A stretch of 30,411 nt of DNA from Spirogloea muscicola (Eukaryota; Streptophyta; Zygnematophyceae; Spirogloeales; Spirogloeaceae): positions 1 through 30,411 of the forward strand of contig WELB01000289.1 of the NCBI GenBank assembly GCA_009602725.1, in the 5' to 3' direction. Shown here piece by piece: positions 21,165 to 30,411 of the stretch. The stretch's first letter is position 1, and the number at the start of each line of letters is the position of its first letter. The notes beneath the pieces were generated by a model, which saw nothing but the letters and a program-made list of their open reading frames with translations, was not told the DNA's origin and did not search any database. Both the position numbers and the translations under genes were made by a program.

Positions 21165-21400
21165 GGCCACGTTGACGGCTGGGCTGACGGGAAAAGGGCG
21201 CGCGATCGTCTTTACATGGTACTTGCTTGGTCGTGTGTTGCAGCGCTTTTCGGCCCCGTTGTCACTGTGGGGGAGCGAGATGGGCCTGGCCACGTTGACG
21301 GCTGGACTATGGTGACATGGGCGCCGTTCTCCCACATGCTATCTGCTTGATCATGTTGTTTCGGCGCTTTTCAGCCTATTGTTAGTTTCTTATCGGGCTG
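21165..21400. repeat. Diverged 123-bp tandem repeat
   Basis: Both units begin GGCCACGTTGACGGCTGG and end near GCGCTTTTCGGCC or GCGCTTTTCAGCC, with a TACTTGCTTGGTC/TATCTGCTTGATC segment in between. The period is 123 bp and many substitutions separate the units. Confidence 0.7.
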
Positions 21401-21465
21401 GCTTTTCACAGCCTTTTCACAGGCTTTTCTTGCCCTCGCCCCCTTTTTGGGAGGAGCTCACTTCA
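21385..21465 (+). repeat. Hairpin repeat copy
   Basis: TCGGGCTGGCTTTTCACAGCC followed by CTCGCCCCCTTTTTGGGAGGAGCTCACTTC, matching the family core and its GGGAG...CACTTC tail. Confidence 0.65.
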
Positions 21466-22011
21466 TCTTGCGCAAGGGGAGGGCCTCACATCAATCCATT
21501 TCTCGGGGGCGGGGAGAGGGGAGGGCGGGGGGGGCGTCACAGTCAGCGTCAGGGTCAGGTCCCGAGCCCCGGCGGCAGTGACCCCTGACGACCGGGCTGA
21601 CGCCGTCACAGGTCCAGCGCGCTTTGTTTCGAAAATTCAAACCTTCCCCGCCTTTCCTCTGCCCCACCCCCTCCCACCTCCCCGGCTCTGTCCTCCCCTC
21701 CCCCTCTCTATCTCCCGCTCCCTCCTCCCATTTCTTTTCTGGTTTTTTTTTGGTTCACAGCCGATTCTTTAAAATCAGCAGCCGCATTTCTCCTCCTCTC
21801 CCTCTCCTCCCCTCCCCTCCACCCTGGCCACCCAAATCGCCTCGCCGCCATTCTTCCTCGCCCCCCCCAGCTCCCCTCGCCCCCCCAGCTCCTCCTGCTC
21901 CTCTCCGCCAGCCCCCTAGCTCCAGCTCCCGGAACCCCCTGTCGCCACGACCGCCCTCCCCTGCGCTGCCCTTGCCCCGGCTCCGCTTGCATCCCTCTGC
22001 CATCGCTGCTC

Positions 22012-25000
22012 TTGCTGCGATGCAAGCTGAGTCCTTGTAGCGGCGATGAGGCGCCACGTGCGGAGCGGCGTCCATGGCGCCCTGGAGCACCGCGAGATCT
22101 CAGGAGCACGGGGTACGCAACAACGCTTCTCCGCAGCGGTGGACCGCCGCCTGCGCTCGGCGCTTCCGGCTGCAGCCTGGCTGCCGATGGCGCTGACTGG
22201 CCGACGGATGGCCCGCAGTGCGCGCGGCCAGTGGCGGCGGCAGGGCGCCGGATAGCGGCGGTAGTGATGGCAGCGTCCTGCACATGCGCGACGGAGCCGA
22301 CGCCGTGCTGCCATTCGTCGTCAGGTTCGGCAAGGTGCAGCAGCAGGCTCTGCCAGCAAGAGCAGCGCACCGGCCTCGGCAGCCGCCCGATGGCAGCGCC
22401 GACGAGCTGCAACGGCGGCGGCCTTAGGCCTCGGCTGGCCGTGCAGGAGCGGTGCTCGGCGCACCTCCTGGCGGTCACCGACGAGGAGGGCCGCTTGGCG
22501 GTGGTGGACGCGCGGCGGCTGGGGCCGGCAGCGAATGCGCGACTCTGTAAGGGCCCCTGGCCCGGCGCCGATGCCTCGAGCGCCGGCGTCGTTGCTAGTG
22601 GCAAGCCCGGCGCCGCCAGGCATCGCACTTGCCTGACTGCTGGCGGGTGCACCTGACGACTGTGCGCCACAGGTGACGTCGCTCGGACGGAGCTGCAGGC
22701 TCACAGGAATGCCATCTTCGACGCTGCGTGGCTCCAGGCGAGCACCTGCCAGCGACCGAGCCTCTTGCCGGCAGCATCGACTCTTTCATGGCGCAATAAT
22801 TCAGTTGTTATGACGACAAATTGATGACTTGTAGGTCGGGAGTTCGAACCCCTTCTGCTAGTTTTCTGTCTTTGTTTTACTGTAAGTACCTCCACAGCGT
22901 GGCGGTGTCTGACTCCAGGCAGTGCTGCTTTCACTCTGCGCCGCGCGTCTGCAGGGCGACACGCAACTGCTGACGGCGTCTGGCGACCAGCAGGTGCAGC
23001 TCGGACCAGCTGGCTCGCCGCAGGCGCGCTGCTGGTGCTACTGAGGGGCCGTGCACTGAGCTCGGCCCTGGCGGGGCCTCCGTCCTCCTGTGGCGAGCCT
23101 GCAGATCGCGGCGTGGGACGTCGAGGCAGCCACACGCCTGGCAACGCTGCGCGGCCACGCTGGCAGTGTCAAGTGCCTCAGCGTCCAAGCAACGCAGCAG
23201 AGTCAGCCCCAAACCTCAAACCCAACTCTAACCTTTATCCGAGTTCGACGCAGAAGCCACAACCCTCGGCCTGCCGCAGCTAATGGTGCCGCCCTCAAAG
23301 CCCCTGTCCCGCAGCAAAGCTGACAGCAACCAGGTGCACTGCCACCCGACGCCGCTGCCGCCGGCAGGCTGCGTCGCATCAGGAAGCCGCGATGGCTGCA
23401 TCATGCTCTGGGACCTGCGAGATGCGTCGGCTGCGGCGACTGCCAGGTAGCAACACACAATCCTGCTCCTCCATTGTGGCGGTGGTGGCAGGCAGTGCTA
23501 TGACCAGCTCAGCCTTGTTCCCGCCAGGCCATGCTGATGCAGACAGTCGCATGGTGCGTGGCAGCAGCCGGCCTGTGGCGGTGGTCAGAGACGCGCACGC
23601 TGGCGCCATGCGTCTGGGCAGCGGCCGAGCCCGGCGGGGCTCTCGAGTGCGCCCGCAAACTTGCCTACCATCGCATCTGTACCAACCAGCACATCACGGC
23701 ACTGACAGCTAGTTACATTTTTCATGATGCCACTGTGGCGGCGTTGGTGTGGCCTGGCGGTACTCACAGGGGTCGGTGCCGGCAAGGCACAGCGTCACGT
23801 CCGTGCTCCACCTCCTCGACGAGCGGCTGCTCGCCTCCACCGGTGCAAGCGATGGGTGAGGCTGCCCTGCCGCCGTCGCCGACCCGGCCGCCATCCCCAC
23901 TGTGCCCGCCGTAACAAAGAGCAGCAGATCTTAGCGCACGCTGACTGCGGCCTTCCTGCAGGGCCATCAAGATCTGGGACCAGCGCAACCTCGGGACTGC
24001 GGTGCTGGTCGTGCCAGGCCCACAAGGCACAACCTCGACCTCGAGCCATGGCAGCGGTGACAGAGTGAGGGGCCTGCCGTCTTGTGATAGTCAGGTATTT
24101 GGCACCACGTTAGCAGCCATGGAGATGACTAGCAGCGCTGATGGCACTGCCCAGTAACTGGTCTTGACAATCGTGCGCTGTACAGCAGCCGGAGCGCGTG
24201 CATGGCTTCGCAAGCCTTGCCCAGGACCGCAGCGGGACGCGGCTTCTGGCATCATGCGCCGACCATACGTGAGCGGCACTGGCGCCCTGCTCTCTGCCCA
24301 AGGCATGCCAGTCTGCTATGGTCCACCTCTGGCCCCACGACCAACCGGCCGCACCAGCGGCGGGCGTGGGTTTTTCTTATCAGCATCTACATGTATGACA
24401 CACTGCGGCTGGAGGCCGGCCCGGCCGCCCATTTCTCGGGCCACGCCTGCTCCTCCTTCTTTGTCAAGGTGACTTACTATGGCTCCTGCTGGATATCTTT
24501 AGCAGCACACTTGCATGCAGGCACGCACGCAGACGTCCTACTGGCGCTGCTGATGGCCTCCATGCAGCGTGCCCCCTGGCAGGCGGCATTCAGCCCTGAC
24601 GGTGCACATGTTCTGAGCGGGTCTGGTTGCGGCAGGACGCACATTTGGGAGGTAAGCACATTTGTACATCTTGCTCTTCAACGTCAGCTGCGATGCCATC
24701 TTAAGAGTCATTTGTGATCCCGAAGTCTAAAGTGACCAAGGTCATTGGGCACGACTCCCTACAGGACGATTGTGCAGGGGCGGCACACGCCAGAGTGGAG
24801 AGCACGCTCGCCAATGGTGCTGACTCTGCTGCTCGGTGCTGCATGCGTGCGTGTTGCAGACAGCAAGGCCCGGTGCTCCGTCGACCATGCTGGAGGGTCA
24901 TGTGGGGGAGGTGATGGGCGTCGACTGGTGCGCTTGCAGCCAGGCCTGCATCACGGCCGCCTATGCAATCAAGGCCTCTGCTGTTGCTGGCCCTCTAGCG

Positions 25001-25677
25001 TGCTTGCTTGCTAGCCTCCAAAGATGTTCTCTACAGCCACTCCCGCTTGCGGCAGTGTAATGACCTCGGAGCATTCTGAGCACTATCTGGACTACAATAA
25101 GGTGCTCAGCACCTCATTATTCGTGACGACAGGTGCCATGGCGATGCTTTCAAGGTGGCCACATGCGCCGACGACCACACGGCGAGTCACCCTCTCCAAA
25201 ACGAGTGCATGTTCACTACCTGTCCTGATATTGTGCCAGAAGCACCGTTTCCTAGTGCAGCAGCTGGGAAGGTCGCTGGCTATCAGATTGCTGGCTGCAG
25301 GTCGACCATGTGACTATGTTGCTGGTGACATCGTGCAGGTGCGACTTTGGGACGTCCGGCATCAGCCAGGAAACCCAGAAAGCGGCGGTAATACAGCAGC
25401 AGGCACGATGCGCAAGCGCGTATGGGCGCCCGCGCCGGGCTCTCTAACTCCACCGGGTGCTGGCAGCAGCAACGGCAACCTCCGCTTAAGCAAGGGCAGC
25501 GTCAAAGTACCGGTAGCAGGCTCACCTGGCAAGCGGCCACGGCCGCCGAATCGCACACAGGCGGCCATCCTGCGATTTCTGCCGAGTGCTGCCGCCATCC
25601 GGTGGCAGCATGCTGTGCACGTGCCTGTGCCGCCCAAGTTTGCGCAGGCGGGCCAAAACGCAGCAACGCATTGCTAG
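22012..25677 (+). CDS. CDT2: CDT2/DTL, WD40 substrate receptor of CRL4 ubiquitin ligase
   Basis: CRL4-CDT2 ubiquitinates CDT1 and other proteins bound to PCNA on chromatin, preventing re-replication. Exons by eye: 22012?-22546, 22673-22737, 22955-22993, 23105-23182, 23334-23446, one or more near 23529-23650, 23770-23855, 23962-24094, one uncertain before 24384, 24384-24468, 24583-24651, 24860-24927, 25133-25181, 25339-25677. WD40 blades in order: LLAVTDEEGRLAVVD, ELQAHRNAIFDAAWL, LLTASGDQQ, LRGHAGSVKCLS, GSRDGCIMLWDLRD, STGASDGAIKIWDQRN, AAFSPDGAHVLSGSG, LEGHVGEVMGVDW, VATCADDHTVRLWDVRH. WDLR and WDQR are DWD boxes that contact DDB1. The low-complexity tail carries QAAILRFL. The start codon is uncertain and the N-terminus is divergent. 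No lesions are seen in joined exons. Confidence 0.85.
22790..22860 (+). other. tRNA-like remnant inside a CDT2 intron
   Basis: Contains an A-box-like TAATTCAGTTGTTA, a possible anticodon arm and a B-box-like GGGAGTTCGAACCCC with correct spacing of about 35 bases. The acceptor stem does not pair and the T stem has a mismatch, so it is not a working tRNA gene. It could be the head of a tRNA-derived SINE or a tRNA pseudogene. Confidence 0.45.
25558..25581 (+). other. PIP-box-like motif in CDT2 tail
   Basis: Encodes QAAILRFL, fitting Q-x-x-I-x-x-F-L, and is preceded by basic KRPRPPNRT. Animal CDT2 has a C-terminal PIP box that binds PCNA, so the position is sensible. Position eight is usually Phe or Tyr and is Leu here. 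Confidence 0.5.
25591..25614 (+). other. Unremarkable part of CDT2 C-terminal tail
   Basis: Codes for tail residues just after the PIP-box-like QAAILRFL segment (about 25558-25581). It is listed only to mark that the tail continues for about 30 residues (HVPVPPKF and on) to the TAG at 25675-25677. Confidence 0.4.
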
Positions 25678-26134
25678 TGGCCTTGCTTAGATGAAGCCCT
25701 CGGAGTCGTCTCGAAGCAGTGTCAGTGCTGGAGAAGTGGGCCACATGGTCGTCCATCACACCTCGAATTTGCATTATGTAACGAATTTATTCCAGCACCT
25801 CAGTGACTTGCCAGTACAGGGGGACGGCAGTCCTAACTTGGTACAACAGCAGCTACTACGTGTCATATCTATTCAGGACGTCTGTGTTAAGGCAAACAAT
25901 TTCAAGTAAGCTTGCTCCCGCTTTCCTGCACCCTCGTATGCAGGCTGTAACCCACACGCGGCCATGTCATCTGGTCGCTTATGTAGTCTAGGAGTGCCGG
26001 ACGGCTCCAAGAGTTTGCGTTATTTTGTGTCAAAAGATACTCGTTTCAAGCGATCAAGTACGTCACGATGGTCTCGTATCATCCGCTTGTCAGTTGCCGT
26101 CCGGTATTCGGGCATCAGTTAGCGAACTGTATGC

Positions 26135-26260
26135 GCGACTCGTGGTTACTGGGCGGGTCGGCTAGCAGCTTGTGATGTACGTGTCAATGTGCTTGCTTCT
26201 GTACTTGGTCACACAGGCCCTCCAACTAATACACACTCCGTTCCCTTTGCTTTCTCATCG
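26135..26260 (+). mobile_element. LINE 3' UTR fragment (copy j)
   Basis: Same order of motifs as 1119-1242: ACTCGTGGTTACTGGGCGGGTC, TGCTTGCTTCTGTACTTGG, CTAATACACACTCCGTTCCC. Only the extreme 3' end is present. It shows that the LINE family is not confined to the repeat block at the window start. Confidence 0.6.
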
Positions 26261-26299
26261 CCATGGCCTTATACATTAGAAGAGCTGTTCCATGTACAC

Positions 26300-26350
26300 C
26301 TTGTCCAGGGCTGGCGTTCTGCAACAGCCCTCGCCCCTTCGGGAGAGGCA
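26300..26350 (+). repeat. Hairpin repeat copy
   Basis: CTTGTCCAGGGCTGGCGTTCTGCAACAGCCC, then CTTCGGGAGAGGCACTTCCC. It lies about 380 bp upstream of the dolichyl-diphosphatase start codon. Confidence 0.65.
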
Positions 26351-26729
26351 CTTCCCGATCAGCAGCTGCTGATATCAGCGATCAGCGAAGGCCTGAGTCG
26401 CAATGTACTGGAACTCCCCCGCCCTCCTTTGACCATTCTGGCCTTCAATTGTTATCAAATACACGAAAACATTCCGTCGGCCGAACGAGCTCACTTCTTT
26501 GAAAAGCTTGCCGAAGGCAGCTAGCTGTGCTCAAGCTGCGCAGGCACAGCGCCAGCTGTGGCGGCGGCAGCAGCAGCGGCAAGAGGCGGCGGCAGCCGCT
26601 GAGCTCCAGCAGCACCGCTTCCACGCGCTCACTCGACCGCCATGGCCAGCGGCGGCGGCCAGACGCCCGGCCGCTGGAGGCCGCAGCCATCGTCCCACTG
26701 ACGCGGGCGCTCGCCTCAACGGCGGCGCC

Positions 26730-28027
26730 ATGCCGCTCAAGGCCGTCGACCTCTTCCACATCCGCTACGAGGCCGACGACCGGGTCGGGAAACTCCTGGC
26801 CTGGGCCTCGCTCCTCCCGGTGCTCATCGCCTTTGCCGGCTTCCCCGGGCACGTCCTGGCCCGCCGCGAGCTCCGGACCATCGCCTTCTGCCTCGGGACC
26901 ATCGCGTCTGAGGCCGCCAACCAGGTGGGCTGCAGCCCCACAGTCGCTGAGGTCTGCCACTCGAAAAAGTACATTGCGTACTAATGACCATAAGTGGGGC
27001 CCATTGTATGGGCTAACGAATGTAGAAACCGCTGCACCTTCGGTTGCTACTGTGCCATGAGCCTCAGTGCCAGTGGCCGTCGCCCTTTCAGGTGCTGAAG
27101 CGCACGCTCCGCATGCCGCGCCCCATGACGTGCGAAGCGCTGGAGATGTGCGAGTCCCATGGCATGCCATCAAGGTGTACCTTCTCAACCTCTTGTCACA
27201 GTCTTGACAGTGGATAGTGTGAAAGTTGGCGAAAGAAGGCACTGAATATCACAATTGCCTGACTGAGGATTGCGTAATCGTCTGAGAGAGAGGCGCAAAG
27301 CAGCAGATATACTACCATGCGGATTAGTATCATCAAGTAATGTCCCATGGTGCAAGGCCTCGCTTCATCAAAAGGCCCAATAGTTGCATGTTATCCTGTG
27401 CAGATTGTGATCATTTGTCTAGAGTATCTCAGAAAGAGAAGACGTGGCCCGTCGCACGTTTCTAGAGGGGTCCAAGCGGCTGCCAAGAAGTGTGTTGCCT
27501 TGTTGCTGGGCTCACCCCCAGTTTGCTGCTGCTGCAGTCATGCGCAATACATGTGCTTCTTCGCCCTCTACATGACCCTCCTGGTTCTCCGGCACAACAC
27601 ATATGACGACGGCGTCAGCAAGGTCCTGTCAGCCACTCTGCCGTGGCCGTTCGCGCTCCTCACCATGATTTCGCGTGTATATCTTGGCTACCACACGCTC
27701 AGTCAGGTCATGGCAGGTGAATGAGTTGGTCTCTGATGCATCTTCAATCAAGTTAAAGCCTGTGCAAGGAGCAGCTTGGGGCTAGTGAGACTCCACAGCT
27801 AAGCACTGTTTCTGCTCGTTGCAGGCGCATGCGTGGGGCTGGCGGGTGCAATTCTATGGTACACAGCAGTTGAGCGCGTCTCACCGACACTCTTTCCCTG
27901 GCTCGAGACCCTCCCACTTTTCCGCTACCTTTGCGTCCGGGACAGCACGCATATCCCAAATATTGTCCGCTTTGAATACGAAGCTGTCCTGGCTTCCCGC
28001 CGAGCACACTTGACCAAGCGCGAGTAG
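26730..28027 (+). CDS. DOLPP1: Dolichyl-diphosphatase (PAP2 family, ER membrane)
   Basis: Hydrolyses dolichyl diphosphate to dolichyl phosphate on the luminal ER face, recycling the lipid carrier for N-glycosylation. Four exons, 26730-26924, 27092-27174, 27538-27716 and 27825-28027, join in phase to 219 codons, close to the family's usual 220-240. PAP2 motifs: KRTLRMPRP (KxxxxxxRP), MPSSH (PSGH type) and SRVYLGYHT (SRxxxxxH). Hydrophobic helices occur around residues 23-40, in ALYMTLLVL, PFALLTMIS and VGLAGAILWY. The C-terminus (FRYLCVRDSTHIPNIVRFEY) is diagnostic for the DOLPP1/CAX4 branch. The Met at 26730 is preferred because family homology begins there. The frame stays open upstream to 26499 with a Gln/Ala-rich extension, probably leader sequence. 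All introns are GT-AG. Intact. Confidence 0.93.
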
Positions 28028-29435
28028 TGCTCGCCGCAGCCTATTTGCTGCTGAGCTCATTTAGAAATTTAAATGACAAATTTGATCCACATGCAGTTAG
28101 CTGCTCACAAAATTGTATGTGCAACTAAACAGCCGGCCCTGATGGTGTGGCACACTCGTTCACTCGAAGGATGCTGTCGAGCTGGCCCCTGAGTGAGCTG
28201 GCCTGCACATCTACAACCCAACTTCCCAAGGTTTTATGAGTGTCTGCTTTTCTCTCAAGCAGCCTGCCTGGCTGGTGCCGCAGCAGTAGCGACCAAACAG
28301 GCCGCCGAGCACAGTGGCACTCTGCAGAAGGTCCCACCAGTTGCCACAACAAAATACAAGCTATTCGAATGTCAATTGCAGATGAAGCATTGGCGCAGTC
28401 ACACACCAGGAGTAGGGGACTCAACCCATGAATAGACCGTCTGCCGAGCACAGTCCAGCCAGCAAGTGGGTCTCAGGAAAACTGGAAGAGTGGGATCCTT
28501 TTGATTTCCCAGCCGTCGTGTCTCCACTTCAGGTCCTCAATGATGTTTTTTGGAGTAAGGATCAGGAGCTTAATATCATCAAAATGAATCTGTATACCTC
28601 CGGTGTACAACCACTTACCCTGGACACAGTCCTCCCCAGGATCGCACGCATACCTGCTATCCCCAATGGGCAACTCTATGCACAGGCGCTTGAGACCCGC
28701 AAAAATGCTAGTCCCTATATTTGATTGCTCGTCCGCCACTGCAATATTGAAGCACTGCTGCAGCAAGCCAATACTGGGAAGCAAGCGCTTACAAGTCGTG
28801 CGGCAGGCAGTGGCACTCTACAAGGAAAATGTTCATAGTATCAGGCTGGCCTCCAATTCTACCGTTAGTCGGACTTAAGCTAGGCCCCCTTGATCTTTGT
28901 CATGGGCAGTCCGGAGGCACGTGCAAACTTGGGAAACATACATCTCCAGCAAGCTCATTCCAGAGCTATAGTGATCAAGGAGAAGGTAAGTGGCCCGATA
29001 AGGCACACACTGCTGCCAGTGACGTGTAGCATCTTCCAGTAAGAAGAAGTGGAGGCCAGAATCAATAAGCTGACGAGAGAGCGGCCAGAGGCACTTGCTT
29101 CCTCCATCCCACGTCACACAATGACATGTTGCCACAAGAAGAGGACAATGGTGTACTCATTGTCTTGCCTCAAGCCTGTGAGCAATGGTTGCTTGTCCAG
29201 ACTGTCGGCAATAGACACAGCCCAGCAATATAACGAGCATGCGCTCACCCTATGCCGAGGAATTCTAGATTACAGACTGTTGAGCCTGTTTTGCACTGTA
29301 CAGAGTCGGCCAGCATGCGAGGATCGTAGTCCCCATTCAAGCACAAGCTCTGCTCTAAGTGCAGAGTATACTGGTTGCAGGCAGGGTTACAAGCAAGGAC
29401 ATGCCAAGACCCCTGGTGATTGAGCGCAGAGGCTG
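28028..29435. other. Unassigned region
   Basis: No gene recognised. Open frames of about 100 codons exist on both strands, including 28428-28724 (+) and 28473-28784 (-). Those two overlap each other and show no clear family. The minus frame has HFDDIKLLIL, faintly like a retroelement reverse transcriptase, but nothing supports it on either side. The region contains the 3' flanks of DOLPP1 and of the Elongin-B-like gene. Confidence 0.4.
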
Positions 29436-30223
29436 TCAGCTGGACTCGACCTCGGACACACCGCTGCTCTCGGCGTACATCTGGATGTCCACGGCCTCCC
29501 AGGCCTTGGAGTCTGGAGGCAGGCCAATGCGAGCGTCAGGTATTCTCGCAAGTGGGTTCCGTCTAGCTGCACCGGCACCAGCCAGGAGGCCTTGCTGGGC
29601 AACCGCAGAGGAGAGCAACGGCAGTTCTCCATCGCCAGCAGGCCCGGCTGCTCTCGCTTACCTGGTGAGCGTAGGACGAGCGCAAGCACGGCGTCGTTCT
29701 CCACCTGCAGCATGCCGGCGCGACGCTGTGAGCTGGAATCATGCAGTGCCACAAAAATGTGGCTCCTGATATGAAGTGAAGGCTTACAAATATTGTCACT
29801 GCATGATCCATGCCGCGATCAGACGAGGCACACACCGAAAGAGCGGCGGCGCACGGCGAGGGGGCTTGGCGGCCATGACAGCGGAGGCGCCCGAGGGCTC
29901 AGGGTTCCGGCTTCAGGGTTCAGGGGTTCAGGTTTCAAACCCTAAACCCTGAAGCGTTTGAGGCGCCGCCATCCTTTCACTCCAGATCAAAGATTGAGTT
30001 GATTAGGCGAAGCCGCGTGGCTCACATTCTGCTCCGCCAGGGTTTTGGCGTCCGCCAGCGGCTCCCGGGCGCCCGCGGGGATGAGCCGCAGGTCGTCGGC
30101 GGCGGCGGCGGCGGTGGCGAGGCCCGCCGCGGCGCGCACGCGCTCCTTGAGCTCCGCCGCCGGCGCTGACGCCTCACACTGCACGAAGTACGTCGCCTTC
30201 TTCCGCTTCACGCGCACGTACAT
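29436..30223 (-). CDS. Elongin-B-like ubiquitin-fold protein
   Basis: A small ubiquitin-like protein. Animal Elongin B forms a dimer with Elongin C in Cullin-2/5 ligases; the role of the plant-type single-domain homologue is not settled. Three minus-strand exons, 30026-30223, 29662-29704 and 29436-29512, have GT-AG introns and join in phase to 105 residues. The start MYVRVKRKKATYFVQCE is the family signature. ELKERVRAAAGL, LRLIPAG, LADAKTLAEQN and VENDAVLALVLR follow, then AWEAVDIQMYAESS as the acidic tail (compare FEDVDI in plants). The region between helix 1 and LRLIP carries an Ala-rich insertion (AAAAAD). Intact. The first intron contains telomere-like motifs. Confidence 0.9.
29898..29955. 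repeat. Telomere-like motif cluster in intron
   Basis: Degenerate CAGGGTT/TTCAGGG units are followed by AAACCCTAAACCCTGAA, a perfect double CCCTAAA-type unit. The two halves are in opposite orientation. It lies in intron 1 of the Elongin-B-like gene. Confidence 0.6.
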
Positions 30224-30271
30224 TCTCTTGCGCCTCTATCCTTAATCCTAAACCCTGAATCTAAACCTAAA
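30224..30271. promoter_or_regulatory. Telo-box-like 5' region, possibly bidirectional
   Basis: 48 bp upstream of the Elongin-B-like start contain CCTAAACCCTGA and CTAAACCTAAA. Telo boxes (AAACCCTA) are common in plant promoters of growth-related genes. On the plus strand an ATG at 30272 opens MSSPPPK before the terminal A run, so a divergent gene could start here. Confidence 0.4.
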
Positions 30272-30289
30272 ATGTCGTCGCCGCCGCCG

Positions 30290-30411
<122 letters not shown>

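Larger units (their letters stand above)
20909..22011. other. Shared upstream region, tandem repeat, CT-rich tract
   Basis: This divergent intergenic region lies between NDUFS8 (-) and CDT2 (+), and the missing first exon of NDUFS8 should lie in it. It holds a diverged two-unit tandem repeat (21165-21287 and 21288-about 21400), a single N at 21141 and a hairpin repeat (about 21385-21465). A strongly pyrimidine-rich strand (about 21640-21960) is probably the CDT2 promoter or 5' UTR. Long minus-strand frames over the last part are compositional. Confidence 0.5.
25678..26729. other. Intergenic with LINE 3' UTR and hairpin repeat
   Basis: 26135-26260 matches the LINE 3' UTR of copy b (GTTACTGGGCGGGTC ... 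GTACTTGGTCACACAGGCC). It is followed by a hairpin repeat at about 26300-26350. The stretch 26520-26729 is a CAG/GGC-rich segment, probably 5' UTR and promoter of the next gene. 25678-26080 holds nothing recognisable. Confidence 0.55.

Noticed and set aside
21708-22670. 320-codon open frame on the minus strand
   Set aside because: It is antisense to the CDT2 first exon and the CT-rich leader; Arg/Gly/Ala-rich composition with no domain, explained by GC-rich sequence lacking stops.
22790-22860. Functional tRNA gene
   Set aside because: The acceptor stem does not pair and the T stem has a mismatch, so only a remnant is listed.
28473-28784. Minus-strand frame with HFDDIKLLIL resembling a reverse-transcriptase YLDDIL motif
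   Set aside because: One motif only, no flanking RT blocks, and an equally long plus-strand frame covers the same DNA.
22012-30223. Functional cluster of ubiquitin-ligase genes (CDT2 and the Elongin-B-like gene)
   Set aside because: They are 4 kb apart with dolichyl-diphosphatase between them, in different orientation, and in different cullin systems; probably coincidence.

Overview
The window looks like nuclear DNA of a green alga (Chlorophyta most likely; class not determinable by eye). The reasons are intron-rich genes of plant type (a HIPL sugar dehydrogenase-like protein, a glyoxal oxidase, an Elongin-B-like ubiquitin-fold protein of the land-plant type), a proline-rich cell-wall-style linker, plant-type telomere-like CCCTAAA motifs, and a very high density of retrotransposon debris. 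There is one 232-base gap (12360-12591), one single N (21141), and a terminal run of 122 A (30290-30411) that probably marks a contig end.

Layout. Positions 1 to about 13000 are a transposon graveyard. They hold at least nine 5'-truncated tails of one non-LTR (LINE) family in both orientations, whose C-terminus resembles a restriction-like endonuclease domain. They also hold a complete but internally deleted Ty1/copia element (4268-7335, 5-bp target duplication TTCGC, half-tRNA-type primer site), a probable solo LTR of the same family, a 285-bp fold-back element, and many copies of a 50-80 bp hairpin repeat (GGGCTGGC...CAGCC). Then come five recognisable gene loci. 13139-18704 (+) is a fusion of a HIPL domain, a proline-rich linker and a glyoxal-oxidase domain, broken by at least eight frameshifts or stops and with several catalytic positions changed. 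19437-20908 (-) is NDUFS8, the 2x[4Fe-4S] TYKY subunit of mitochondrial complex I. About 22012-25677 (+) is CDT2/DTL, the WD40 substrate receptor of the CRL4 ubiquitin ligase, with two DWD boxes and a C-terminal PIP-box-like motif. 26730-28027 (+) is dolichyl-diphosphatase (DOLPP1/CAX4 family). 29436-30223 (-) is the Elongin-B-like gene.

The intact genes are unrelated housekeeping functions (respiration, replication licensing, N-glycosylation lipid recycling, ubiquitin pathway) and do not form a cluster. The most unusual object is the HIPL-GLOX fusion: two secreted oxidoreductase families in one reading frame. The four neighbouring genes show no lesions in the exons I could join, so its lesions look like true decay more than general sequence error. 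Exon boundaries below were placed by eye from splice sites, reading phase and remembered family alignments, and were not checked by any search.
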